This document shows positions 44,098 through 51,763 of a DNA stretch of 56,471 nt, one piece after another. Made by a program: the position numbers and the translations under genes. Every line of letters starts with the position of its first letter. Positions within the stretch are counted from its first letter, which is position 1. Under the pieces are notes generated by a model. That model worked only from the letters and a program-made list of their open reading frames with translations, ran no database searches and was not told where the DNA came from. Source of the DNA: Bacteroidales bacterium (GTDB lineage Bacteria; Bacteroidota; Bacteroidia; Bacteroidales; Paludibacteraceae); contig CAAFXN010000080.1 of assembly GCA_900766775.1 (NCBI GenBank), positions 1 through 56,471 on the forward strand. Reading direction: 5' to 3'.

Positions 44098-45730
44098 CCC
44101 TCAGCACCACGCCTTTCCATGCCGGCAAAGTCAGCCGCACGGGTTCCGCCGTGTTGAACGGCATATCCTCGTACACTGTATCGGTCAGCAAGTCGGTCAT
44201 CGTGCAACGGCACATCTCGTCTTGCCCTAAATAGACAAAGGCGTCTGCGGGAATGCGCACCTGCATATCCACCTGCCTGTCATCAAAGTTCAGCACCATC
44301 AGCAGCGTCTCATTCCCCGACTTGCGGATATAAGCAAACTGCTCATGCTTGTTGAATCCTTCGCCCTGCGCATACACGATATCGTACATCTGCCCCTCCG
44401 CAATCGCCTGATTATCACGCGCTAACGTCAGTAACCTGCGGTAGAACTCGCGCACCTCTTTCTGCTCTTCGCTCAAGCCCGCGCCGTCGAACTTCCCTTT
44501 GTTCGCCCATGCCTGTTGCGACTTCACGCCCCAGTAGTCGAATATCGTCGTCCTGCCATCCACGCCGGAGAAGCCCTCCATATCCATACCTTTCTCGCCC
44601 AACTCCTGCCCCGAGTAAATAAGCACGGGGTTCTTGTAGAGCGTAGCCGCCACTATCATCGCCGGCTCTGCGCACGCACCGCGACCGCTGAAGAAACCGC
44701 TGGCGATACGTTGCTCGTCGTGGTTCTCAAGGAAATACAACATCCGCCCCAGCATATCGCCCGCCGCAAACCATTGCTGCGTGATGCCTTCCACTGCCCA
44801 GTTCTTGCTCGTTACGCCGCGCAGGTAATCGTACATCCCCACCTTGTCATACAGGTAGTCAAAGCCCGCGTTCATATAGGCGCGATACAGCCCGGGGTTG
44901 TAGCATTCGCCGATAAACTGCACCTCGGGGTACTGCTCCTTCACCTGCCCTATCGCCCACGCAAAGAACTCCACGGGCACCATCTCCGCCATGTCCACGC
45001 GGAAAGCATCCACCTTCTTCCCTGCCCAGAAGAGCAATATATCACGCATCTTCACCCACGTGTTCGGAATCGGCGAGAACTGCTTCTCTCCGCCGCCTTG
45101 ATAATACACACCGTAGTTCAGTTTCACCGTCTCGTACCAGTCGTTGCGCGAGGGGTGCGCCGTGAAGCAGTCATTGCCCGTCGCCTTCGCGGGGTACTCC
45201 TCGTAGCCCGTCGCCTCGAAGTCCGCAGGTGCAAAACGCTCGCCGGGGATATAATAGAAGTTGTTGAGCGGCGAGAATGCCCACTCCGGATTATCGTCTT
45301 CCCCCAAGTCGCGCACACCCGCAGGCTTGCATAGCGACTTATACTCGCGCGCCACATGGTTCGGCACAAAGTCTATCACCACCTTCAGCCCCGCCTTATG
45401 TGTCCGCGTCACCAGCGCCTCAAACTCCGCCATGCGCTTGCTCTCGTCTTTGGCAAGGTCGGGGTCCACATCATAATAGTCAGTTATCGCATACGGGCTG
45501 CCTGCCAAGCCTTTCACTATCGAAGGCGTGTTGCGCTCTGCCGTGGCATGCCTAATCACGCCCGTGTACCACACATGTGTAGCACCCAAATCACGTATCG
45601 ACTTGAGCGCTTTCGTGTTGATATCGGCAAACTTACCGCAACCGTTCACTTCGCGCGACCCGTTATGCTGCCGCGTCTCGTTCATATTGCCAAACAACCG
45701 TGGCAACAACTGATAAATAATCGCTTTCAC
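44084..45730 (-). CDS. Alpha-amylase family glycoside hydrolase (GH13)
   Basis: Probably acts on alpha-glucans; no signal peptide, so likely cytosolic. GH13 regions: DFVPNH near 118-123, FRVDMAE with the nucleophile Asp near 244-250, GECYNP with the acid Glu near 272-277, and ENHDEQR with the third Asp near 332-338. A C-terminal beta domain closes the protein (548 aa from the GTG start). I prefer GTG 45730 because family members begin at KAIIYQLLPRLFGN. The upstream ATG (45793) would add 21 residues that lie next to the ackA hairpin. Located between ackA and ubiA-maf on the same strand, perhaps partly co-transcribed. It could also be a cyclomaltodextrinase-like or branching type. Confidence 0.9.
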   Translation of the reverse strand: MKAIIYQLLPRLFGNMNETRQHNGSREVNGCGKFADINTKALKSIRDLGATHVWYTGVIRHATAERNTPSIVKGLAGSPYAITDYYDVDPDLAKDESKRMAEFEALVTRTHKAGLKVVIDFVPNHVAREYKSLCKPAGVRDLGEDDNPEWAFSPLNNFYYIPGERFAPADFEATGYEEYPAKATGNDCFTAHPSRNDWYETVKLNYGVYYQGGGEKQFSPIPNTWVKMRDILLFWAGKKVDAFRVDMAEMVPVEFFAWAIGQVKEQYPEVQFIGECYNPGLYRAYMNAGFDYLYDKVGMYDYLRGVTSKNWAVEGITQQWFAAGDMLGRMLYFLENHDEQRIASGFFSGRGACAEPAMIVAATLYKNPVLIYSGQELGEKGMDMEGFSGVDGRTTIFDYWGVKSQQAWANKGKFDGAGLSEEQKEVREFYRRLLTLARDNQAIAEGQMYDIVYAQGEGFNKHEQFAYIRKSGNETLLMVLNFDDRQVDMQVRIPADAFVYLGQDEMCRCTMTDLLTDTVYEDMPFNTAEPVRLTLPAWKGVVLRVSKN

Positions 45731-45799
45731 TACTAATAAGGTTTTAGTTATGGGTTTAAGTTCTCTACGATAAGCTTTCAAAAAGCATGCCAAACAGCA

Positions 45800-45827
45800 A
45801 TTAGGGAGGCAAATATACCTCCCTAAT
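45800..45827 (-). terminator. Perfect 10-bp hairpin after ackA
   Basis: ATTAGGGAGG pairs with CCTCCCTAAT (8-nt loop) 12 nt beyond the ackA stop. There is no immediate T run, so termination may be partial and allow read-through into the amylase gene. Confidence 0.65.
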
Positions 45828-45838
45828 CGCTCTGCAAA

Positions 45839-47029
45839 CTATACCAGCGCCTCGGTATCCGAAGCAATCATCAACTCTTCGTCGGTCGGAATCACGCAAA
45901 CGGTTACCTTGCTGTCCGGCGTGGAAATCACGCGCTCCACACCGCGGCAGTTGTTCGCCTCCTCATCCAGTGTAACGCCGAGGAACGACAGCCCTTTCAC
46001 AATCTCCGCACGAATGAACGCATCGTTCTCGCCGATACCGCCCGTAAACACCAATATATCAATACCGTTCATCGCAGCCGCATACGCGCCCACGTACTTC
46101 TTCACGCGGTAGATAAACATCTCTCGCGCGAGGTTTGCACGTTGGTTACCTGCCTTGATAGCCGCGTCTATATCGCGTGCGTCGCTCGACACGCCGCTCA
46201 CGCCCAGCAAGCCCGATTTCTTGTTCACAAGGTTGTTAAACTCAGCCGTCGTCAGACCCTCTTTGTCCATGATATACGTAGCCGCACCGAGGTCGAGGTC
46301 GCCCGCGCGCGTACCCATCACCAGACCTTCCACAGGCGTCAGACCCATCGACGTATCCACCGACTTGCCGTTCAGCACTGCCGCGCACGAACCGCCGTTG
46401 CCGATATGCGCCGTTACCACCTTCTTCTCTGCCGCGTTCACGCCCAAGAACTCACACACGCGCGCACTCACATATCTGTGGCTCGTTCCGTGGAAGCCGT
46501 AGCGACGAATCGCATATTTCTCGTACAACTCATACGGCAGCGCATACATATACGCATAGTCGGGCATCGTCTGATGGAAAGCCGTGTCGAACACTGCCAC
46601 TTGCGGCACGCCCGGCAGCGTCTTCTCTATCGCGTCAATACCTTTCAGGTTGGCGGGATTGTGCAGCGGAGCCAACTCGGCGCACTTCACAATCATCTCC
46701 TTCACCTCCGGCGTGATGACCACCGACTGGTTGAATTTCTCGCCGCCGTGCACCACGCGGTGTCCCACTGCCTCAATCTCTTTCAGGTCTTTGATGCAGC
46801 CAATCTTCTCGTCCACCAGCGTGTCCAGTATCAACTGGATACCCACCGTATGCTCCGGCATCTCTTTCTCGATAACCACTTTCTCGCCGTTGGGTAACTT
46901 CACTTGCAGGAACGAATCGGGCAAACCGATTTTCTCCACGCCGCCTTGCGCCAACACGCTATGGTCAGCCATCTCGAACAATTTATACTTTATACTGCTA
47001 CTCCCGCAGTTCAATACCAATACTTTCAT
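45839..47029 (-). CDS. ackA: Acetate kinase
   Basis: Makes ATP and acetate from acetyl phosphate in the cytosol, the last step of fermentative acetate formation. 396 aa, normal length. ASKHA-fold signatures: NCGSSSIKYKLFE at 7-19, HRVVHGGEKF near 88-97, catalytic RYGFHGTSHRYV near 176-187, and HIGNGGSCAAV near 205-215. Lies 160 nt downstream of pta on the same strand without an own promoter box, so probably transcribed with it. The gap holds a dispersed palindrome rather than a terminator with T run. Confidence 0.97.
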   Translation of the reverse strand: MKVLVLNCGSSSIKYKLFEMADHSVLAQGGVEKIGLPDSFLQVKLPNGEKVVIEKEMPEHTVGIQLILDTLVDEKIGCIKDLKEIEAVGHRVVHGGEKFNQSVVITPEVKEMIVKCAELAPLHNPANLKGIDAIEKTLPGVPQVAVFDTAFHQTMPDYAYMYALPYELYEKYAIRRYGFHGTSHRYVSARVCEFLGVNAAEKKVVTAHIGNGGSCAAVLNGKSVDTSMGLTPVEGLVMGTRAGDLDLGAATYIMDKEGLTTAEFNNLVNKKSGLLGVSGVSSDARDIDAAIKAGNQRANLAREMFIYRVKKYVGAYAAAMNGIDILVFTGGIGENDAFIRAEIVKGLSFLGVTLDEEANNCRGVERVISTPDSKVTVCVIPTDEELMIASDTEALV

Positions 47030-47096
47030 GTCTTTTAATTATTTAAGGATTAAAGATAATGGATGAAAGAATAAAACCAATAGCCTTTCATGGAGG

Positions 47097-47179
47097 TGCG
47101 GTCTCCAGGCCGCACCATGGTAAAGTCGAAGGTAATAAGTCTTTTATCTTTCATCCTTTTCCCTCCCTTGTAGGGAGGG
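47097..47179. repeat. Dispersed palindrome and C-rich hairpin in the pta-ackA gap
   Basis: TGCGGTCTCCAGGCCGCA (47097-47114) is the same palindrome as at 32047 (inverted) and inside maf. 47161-47179 is the hairpin CCCTCCC-TTGTA-GGGAGGG. Between them is the AAAAGACTT-type arm core seen at 32008 and 51690. Confidence 0.8.
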
Positions 47180-47189
47180 GCAGGGAGAG

Positions 47190-48188
47190 TCAACCTATCG
47201 CCTGATTAGCCGTGATAATCACCATTTGCACGATATCCTGCACCTTGCAACCGCGGCTCAAATCGTTCACGGGAGCGGCAATACCTTGCAAAATAGGACC
47301 TACCGCGTCGGCGCCCGAGAAGCGCTCCACCAGTTTGTAACCGATATTGCCTGCCTGCAAGTCGGGGAACACCAGCACATTCGCTTTGCCTGCTACGGGC
47401 GAACCCGGAGCCTTCGTCGCTGCCACTTTCTCTATCAGCGCCGCGTCTGCCTGCAACTCACCGTCGATATCCAACTCCGGAGCCAACTCCTTCGCGATAC
47501 GCGTTGCCTCCACTACCTTATCCACCAACTCATGCTTAGCCGACCCCTTCGTCGAGAACGACAGCATAGCCACTTTCGGCTCGAAGCCGCCCAGCGCACG
47601 AGCCGTCTCTGCCGTCGAGATGGCTATCTGCGCCAACTGCTGTGCATCGGGATTCGGGTTAACCGCACAGTCGGCAAACACGAGGAAACCGTCCTCACCC
47701 AACTGCTTGGCAGGCGTGAACATCAGGAACGCGCCCGACACAATCGACACGCCCGGCTTGGTCTTCAGTATCTGGAATGCAGGACGAATGGTGTCTGCCG
47801 TCGTGCCGCGTGCACCGGCCAACTCGCCGTCTGCGTCGCCGTTCTTTATCATCAGGCAGCCCAGATACAGCGGGTCTTGTGCTTTCTTCGCCGCCTCTTC
47901 CTCGGTCATACCTTTCGACTTGCGCAACTCATACAGCAGGTGCGCATACTCCGCCATCTTCGGGTCGTGCTGCGGGTCAAACAGCGTCGCCTCCTCAATG
48001 TGCTCATAACCCTTCTCCGCTGCCATCTGACGAATAACAGCAGGGTCGCCAATCAAAATCAGTTTGGCAATTTTATCACGCAAAATAATGTTTGCTGCCT
48101 CCAAAGTACGAGGTTCATCGCCCTCCGGCAGCACAATGCGCTTTTGGTTTTGCTGTGCGCGCTCCAGCATCTGTGCAAGTATGTCCAT
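47190..48188 (-). CDS. pta: Phosphate acetyltransferase (short form)
   Basis: Converts acetyl-CoA and phosphate to acetyl phosphate and CoA, feeding AckA. 332 aa: the short type with only the catalytic domain and no N-terminal DRTGG regulatory domain. Signatures include RIVLPEGDEPRTLEAA near 16-31 and the C-terminal GADAVGPILQGIAAPVNDLSRG with the catalytic Ser/Arg region near 296-317. The start at 48188 (MDILAQMLERAQ) matches relatives; an upstream in-frame ATG at 48245 would add 19 unlikely residues. The nearest good promoter is about 390 nt away, leaving a long leader that contains a 67-bp tandem duplication and a palindromic repeat. Confidence 0.97.
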   Translation of the reverse strand: MDILAQMLERAQQNQKRIVLPEGDEPRTLEAANIILRDKIAKLILIGDPAVIRQMAAEKGYEHIEEATLFDPQHDPKMAEYAHLLYELRKSKGMTEEEAAKKAQDPLYLGCLMIKNGDADGELAGARGTTADTIRPAFQILKTKPGVSIVSGAFLMFTPAKQLGEDGFLVFADCAVNPNPDAQQLAQIAISTAETARALGGFEPKVAMLSFSTKGSAKHELVDKVVEATRIAKELAPELDIDGELQADAALIEKVAATKAPGSPVAGKANVLVFPDLQAGNIGYKLVERFSGADAVGPILQGIAAPVNDLSRGCKVQDIVQMVIITANQAIG

Positions 48189-48212
48189 AATATATAAAAG
48201 GTTAAATAAATA

Positions 48213-48346
48213 AGTTCGATATAAGCAAACCTTTTCAGCAGTCAAAGACTGATTTGATTTTTGGTAATAAATTAACGTGAGTTCGATACAAGTGAACTAT
48301 TTCAGCAGTCAATGACTAATTTGGTTTTTGGTAATAAATTAATGAT
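48213..48346. repeat. 67-bp tandem duplication in the pta leader
   Basis: Two copies starting AGTTCGATA at 48213 and 48280, about 80 percent identical by eye, with the shared core TTTCAGCAGTC and end GGTAATAAATTAA. The changes between copies are scattered, so the duplication is not recent. Confidence 0.85.
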
Positions 48347-48360
48347 TAATTATACGAAAA

Positions 48361-48388
48361 TGCTTGCATCCCGACTTGTCGGGGTTAT
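48361..48388. repeat. Palindromic repeat TGCTTGCATCCCG...CGGGG, intergenic copy
   Basis: The same repeat as the two copies coding for CLHPALSG at 18515 and 18601, here with loop ACTTGT between CCCG and CGGG. Confidence 0.85.
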
Positions 48389-48580
48389 ATGTTAAAGGAA
48401 AACATATTTGTATAATTTTTGGAAATTTTTGTTGAAATAAAATAATTGTCAGTGTTTCGATGTATATGTTTCTTATTTCGAGGTCGCGTTAAATATTATG
48501 TTCTCCTTAACAGTAGAACCACAGTTTCACCCCCCCCCGACCGCTCCTCAAACCGCCAACTGCCTATCCCAAATCCGCTG

Positions 48581-48612
48581 CAAAGTTACGAAAAAAATTC
48601 CACCCCTGCAAG
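48581..48612 (-). promoter_or_regulatory. Promoter for pta(-ackA)
   Basis: Minus strand CTTG (48609-48612), 20 nt, TAACTTTG (48581-48588). It implies a leader of about 390 nt, with a C9 run on the plus strand at 48530-48538. I saw no closer TAnnTTTG box. The rest of 48189-49085 holds the repeats listed, a pyrimidine-rich stretch (48640-48760), an 11-bp array and the ompA promoter. Confidence 0.65.
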
Positions 48613-48802
48613 CCCTTTCACAAAAAAAAAGTAAAATTTCCCCTGTCCCCCGTCTGCCGCTTCTCCCCGCCACCCCGTCTCCCTGCCTCCTCCCTGCCGT
48701 CGCACACCCGCCTTCCCCCTTCCTGCACCCCGTCTCTATCGGCATTTCCTGCTGCCAAACAGCCCCTTTCTACGAGACGTTCACGAGAGGATAAGCCGCA
48801 TA

Positions 48803-48890
48803 TCTCGAAAACGACTCGAAAACGACTCGAAGAAAAGACGGCAACAAGACGGCAACAATACGGCAAAAGGACAGCAACAAGAGCAGACTA
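48803..48890. repeat. 11-bp tandem array (TCTCGAAAACG / AGACGGCAACA type)
   Basis: Eight consecutive 11-mers with no break in register: TCTCGAAAACG, ACTCGAAAACG, ACTCGAAGAAA, AGACGGCAACA twice, ATACGGCAAAA, GGACAGCAACA, AGAGCAGACTA. Confidence 0.9.
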
Positions 48891-49013
48891 TTAACTGACC
48901 TTCTCCTGACTCGTCCGCGCCCTTCGCCACAACACAAACGGACACTTTTCATCCCCGCTCGAACACCCAAATCACCAAAAAATAAAAATTATTGAACTTT
49001 TTCGCTTAAAAAA

Positions 49014-49045
49014 TTTGCACAAATCAAAAAAAAGCAGTATCTTTG
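49014..49045 (+). promoter_or_regulatory. sigma-ABfr promoter for the OmpA-LysM gene
   Basis: TTTG (49014-49017), 20 nt, TATCTTTG (49038-49045); leader about 35 nt. Confidence 0.88.
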
Positions 49046-49085
49046 CACGGTTTTTTCAAAGTAACACCTTTTCGCCAAGTCTAAT

Positions 49086-50777
49086 ATGCGAACACAAGTT
49101 GTAAAAATCTTCGCCATCGCGGCCCTATCTCTTACGTGTACCCTCGCGTACGCACAAGAGGCAGACACTATCCCCGTGGCACAAGAGACAGCGAAAGGTG
49201 TGCACCCGTGGAACGCAGAGGAAAACGTAAACGCAGTTCCTCACTTCTCTAACTGGTCTTTGATTTTAGATGTCGGCTTCAACTCTTTCGATGGAGATTT
49301 CAACTCCGAGATGAAGCACCCCATCGGCTATCCCGCTGTCGGATTGGGCGTGGAATATACCTTTACGCCATACGTCGGCTTGGGACTTAACTACATGTTC
49401 GACATGTATCGGGTTACCGGCGTAGAAGGTCAGGCGGCGGCAACACTGCTGAAAGGCACAATGCACAAAGCGGGCTTGTACTTGCCGATAGACCTCGTGA
49501 GTTGTTTCGCACCACGCGCACAACAGCGCCTGTTCAATCTCCAACTCATCGCAGGAGGAGGATTGGCGTGGTACACCAACGAAATCTACTATTCGGAGAG
49601 GGGCACGACCCTCAGCGTAGAACCCCTCTCGATGAACGGAGAATACAAGTTCTGCCCCTATGTGAATGTCGGCGTTAACTTGGAGTTCAACATCGGACGC
49701 TCTGTCGGATTGGGTGTCAGAGGAATGTACAACTATTTCACGCGCGACGATATAGACGGACGCTTTGGAGGAGCAAGCGTGAATAACGATGGCCTCATCG
49801 ATGTTACGCTCTCTCTGCGCTACAAAATCAATGCACAGAAACGCTCGCACGAACGCAATGTAACATCTGGAGCACAGGAAACCCAACTCGCACGCAGAGC
49901 CGAAGGACTGCCTGCCGAAGGGACTGTCAGCGCCGAAGAGGTAGCACGTGAAATCATTGACAAGGGATTGCTGAAAGCGGAAAAAGATACGATGTTGCTT
50001 GTGCGCAAAGACACGCTCGTGCAAACCAACCATATCGTAGTGGCAACCGAACAAGACTACGCAGCCGCCAATCGATTCTTCGTTTATTTCGCATCGGGCA
50101 AGGCTGCGCTCGGCGACCAAGGACTCATCGCCATACAGCAAGCAGCAACACTGCTGCAAGCAGATGAGAAGATATATGCCATCATCGTAGGGCACTGCGA
50201 CAACACCGGCTCTGACCACACCAACGACATCTTGAGCCACAAGCGCGCACAAACCGTAGAGAAAGAACTCGTTGCCGAGTACGACATCAACCCCGACAGA
50301 CTCTTGGCTTACGGAGCAGGAAAAATCATAGGAAAGAACAGCAAAGCGGCTTATACGCCCAACAGACGAGTAGAGATTCTCCTCCTCACCGAGACAGAGT
50401 TCATCCAGCGCAAGCAAGCACTACGCGCAGAGCAGGAAGCCAAAGCGCAAGCCGCCAATGTGGTAGCAACAGCGGAAGAAACAAAGCAGGCAGAAGAAAC
50501 GCCGAAAGTAGAGACGCCCGCACAGGAAGCAGAGACTATTGTTGAAGAAACGCCCGCTATTTTAGACACCGTGGTCGTTACCAGAGGCACCACCCTTGCA
50601 CGCCTCGCCCGCAAGTACTACAACATGCGTTTCGACCTCTGGACGTACATCTACGAAGCAAACCGCGACGTGATTACCAACCCCGACAAACTAAAAGAAG
50701 GCACCACGCTCATCATACCCGCACTGACAAAGGAGCAACTGCAATCTCCGACCGACGAGGTAGCAACACTCTACTAA
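49086..50777 (+). CDS. Outer-membrane beta-barrel protein with OmpA and LysM domains
   Basis: A 563-aa envelope protein with signal peptide (ending LAYAQ near 24). Residues about 50-255 are an eight-strand-like beta-barrel with alternating aromatic strands. Residues about 325-435 are an OmpA C-terminal domain (FFVYFASGKAALGDQG, GHCDNTGSDHTNDILSHKRAQ, NRRVEIL) that binds peptidoglycan diaminopimelate. A charged Ala/Glu linker (about 440-490) leads to a LysM-like domain (about 495-547: VVTRGTTLARLARKYYN, LKEGTTLIIP), a second peptidoglycan-binding module. Likely tethers the outer membrane to the wall. Strong promoter, probably abundant. A tiny membrane-type reading frame follows 12 nt later. 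Confidence 0.92.
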   Translation: MRTQVVKIFAIAALSLTCTLAYAQEADTIPVAQETAKGVHPWNAEENVNAVPHFSNWSLILDVGFNSFDGDFNSEMKHPIGYPAVGLGVEYTFTPYVGLGLNYMFDMYRVTGVEGQAAATLLKGTMHKAGLYLPIDLVSCFAPRAQQRLFNLQLIAGGGLAWYTNEIYYSERGTTLSVEPLSMNGEYKFCPYVNVGVNLEFNIGRSVGLGVRGMYNYFTRDDIDGRFGGASVNNDGLIDVTLSLRYKINAQKRSHERNVTSGAQETQLARRAEGLPAEGTVSAEEVAREIIDKGLLKAEKDTMLLVRKDTLVQTNHIVVATEQDYAAANRFFVYFASGKAALGDQGLIAIQQAATLLQADEKIYAIIVGHCDNTGSDHTNDILSHKRAQTVEKELVAEYDINPDRLLAYGAGKIIGKNSKAAYTPNRRVEILLLTETEFIQRKQALRAEQEAKAQAANVVATAEETKQAEETPKVETPAQEAETIVEETPAILDTVVVTRGTTLARLARKYYNMRFDLWTYIYEANRDVITNPDKLKEGTTLIIPALTKEQLQSPTDEVATLY

Positions 50778-50789
50778 GATAGGATAATT

Positions 50790-50879
50790 ATGGAAGAGAA
50801 GAACGACAATAATAAACAATTTATATTGATTATCTTCTTCTGCATGGTTACACTCTTTATAATGAAAGTATGTACATAG
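50790..50879 (+). CDS. Possible 29-aa membrane peptide
   Basis: The frame encodes a charged N-terminus (MEEKNDNNKQ), one hydrophobic stretch (FILIIFFCMVTLFIM) and a short end (KVCT). It starts 12 nt after the OmpA-LysM stop, with AGGA 5 nt before the ATG. The layout fits a small single-span membrane protein translated from the same mRNA. With only 29 codons it could be chance; no homologue is known to me. Confidence 0.4.
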   Translation: MEEKNDNNKQFILIIFFCMVTLFIMKVCT

Positions 50880-50901
50880 CAAAAAGTATTACACAAATAT
50901 T

Positions 50902-50976
50902 GGTCTCATAGCTCAGTTGGTTAGTAGCACCTGACTCATAATCAGGGGGTCCAAGGTTCAAGCCCTTGTGGGACCA
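50902..50976 (+). tRNA. tRNA with CAT anticodon (elongator Met or Ile2)
   Basis: A 75-nt cloverleaf. Acceptor stem GGTCTCA pairs with TGGGACC, discriminator A. Anticodon stem CCTGA/TCAGG with loop CTCATAA, anticodon CAT at 50937-50939. T stem CAAGG/CCTTG with loop TTCAAGC. CCA is not encoded. The D arm has one base more than the usual sequence (TTAGTAGC instead of TTAGAGC), leaving only three good D-stem pairs. CAT can be elongator Met or lysidine-modified Ile2; I cannot decide. Confidence 0.93.
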
Positions 50977-50980
50977 CACG

Positions 50981-51012
50981 AGGAAGGAAGCAACCGCTTC
51001 CTTCCTTGCTTT
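50981..51012 (+). terminator. Terminator after the tRNA gene
   Basis: A perfect 11-bp stem (AGGAAGGAAGC/GCTTCCTTCCT) with AACC loop, followed by TGCTTTAAT. Confidence 0.85.
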
Positions 51013-51016
51013 AATA

Positions 51017-51062
51017 ACAATGCACTCATAATTCATAATTCATAATTCATAATTCTTAATTA
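51017..51062 (+). repeat. Heptamer array with AATGCACTC core before bcp
   Basis: The core is followed by ATAATTC four times, then TTAATTA, ending 5 nt before the start of the peroxiredoxin gene. No TAnnTTTG box is visible between the tRNA terminator and this gene. Confidence 0.85.
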
Positions 51063-51066
51063 AACT

Positions 51067-51507
51067 ATGACTATCGGTGACCCTATTCCTTCCTTTGCCG
51101 TACAAGACCAAGACGGCAACCTCGTAACCAACGAGACTATCCTCGGCAGCAAGACTGTCCTCTATTTCTATCCCAAAGACTCTACCCCCGGCTGCACCGC
51201 AGAGGCATGCAACTTGCGGGATAACTACCACACTTTCTTAGCGAATGGTTACAAAGTGTATGGCGTTAGTAAAGATTCGCAGAAGTCTCACGTCAATTTC
51301 CGTAGCAAATACGAATTGCCTTTCCCGCTGCTCTCCGACCCCTCCACCGAGATGCTGCAAGCCTTCGGCGCATGGGGAGAGAAGAAGATGTGTGGCAAGA
51401 CCTGTGTCGGCACCTTGCGCAAGACTTTCGTGATTGACGAGCAAGGTATCATCACGCGCATTATTGACAAGGTTGATACCAAGAACCACGCAGCGCAACT
51501 CCTATAA
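51067..51507 (+). CDS. bcp: Thiol peroxidase of the Bcp/PrxQ family
   Basis: A cytosolic peroxiredoxin that reduces hydrogen peroxide and organic hydroperoxides with thioredoxin. 146 aa, usual length. The peroxidatic Cys43 lies in KDSTPGCTAEAC and the resolving Cys48 five residues on, typical of the intramolecular two-Cys PrxQ type. The C-terminus (TFVIDEQGIITRIIDKVDTKNHAAQLL) is conserved. Two further cysteines (GKTCVG and MCGK) are in the region that often is GKKYMG, a small oddity. Monocistronic by position. Confidence 0.95.
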   Translation: MTIGDPIPSFAVQDQDGNLVTNETILGSKTVLYFYPKDSTPGCTAEACNLRDNYHTFLANGYKVYGVSKDSQKSHVNFRSKYELPFPLLSDPSTEMLQAFGAWGEKKMCGKTCVGTLRKTFVIDEQGIITRIIDKVDTKNHAAQLL

Positions 51508-51573
51508 GGCATTAGGAAACCCACCCTAATAATTCTTTTCTCCGCTACGCTCCGAACGATTACTTTATAATTA

Positions 51574-51758
51574 CCATGCCCTCATAATTATTAAATCACA
51601 TTAAGTGTATCTTCACCCCCCCCGCCTCTCCTGTAAGGAGGGGAGGGGGTAAGGGGGCGGGAAGGTACGCTCGGCATCAAGCCGCAACAAGGATAAAAGG
51701 CGAAGGGTAAAAGACTAATTAGCATATGCCCTCATAATTCATAATTCATAATTCATAA
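51574..51758. repeat. Composite repeat region between bcp and the phosphoesterase gene
   Basis: In order: a CCATGCCCTCATAATTA core; a C8 run (51616-51623); the C-rich dispersed unit inverted (51640-51661); the GGATAAAAG/AAAAGACTAATTAG arm core (51690-51721); and a CATATGCCCTC core with four ATAATTC heptamers (51723-51758) that abuts the next start codon. No promoter box seen. Confidence 0.8.
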
Positions 51759-51763
51759 TTAGC

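Noticed and set aside
45731..45793. ATG start of the amylase at 45793
   Set aside because: Adds 21 residues not like family N-termini and begins only 7 nt from the ackA hairpin; GTG 45730 fits the conserved start.
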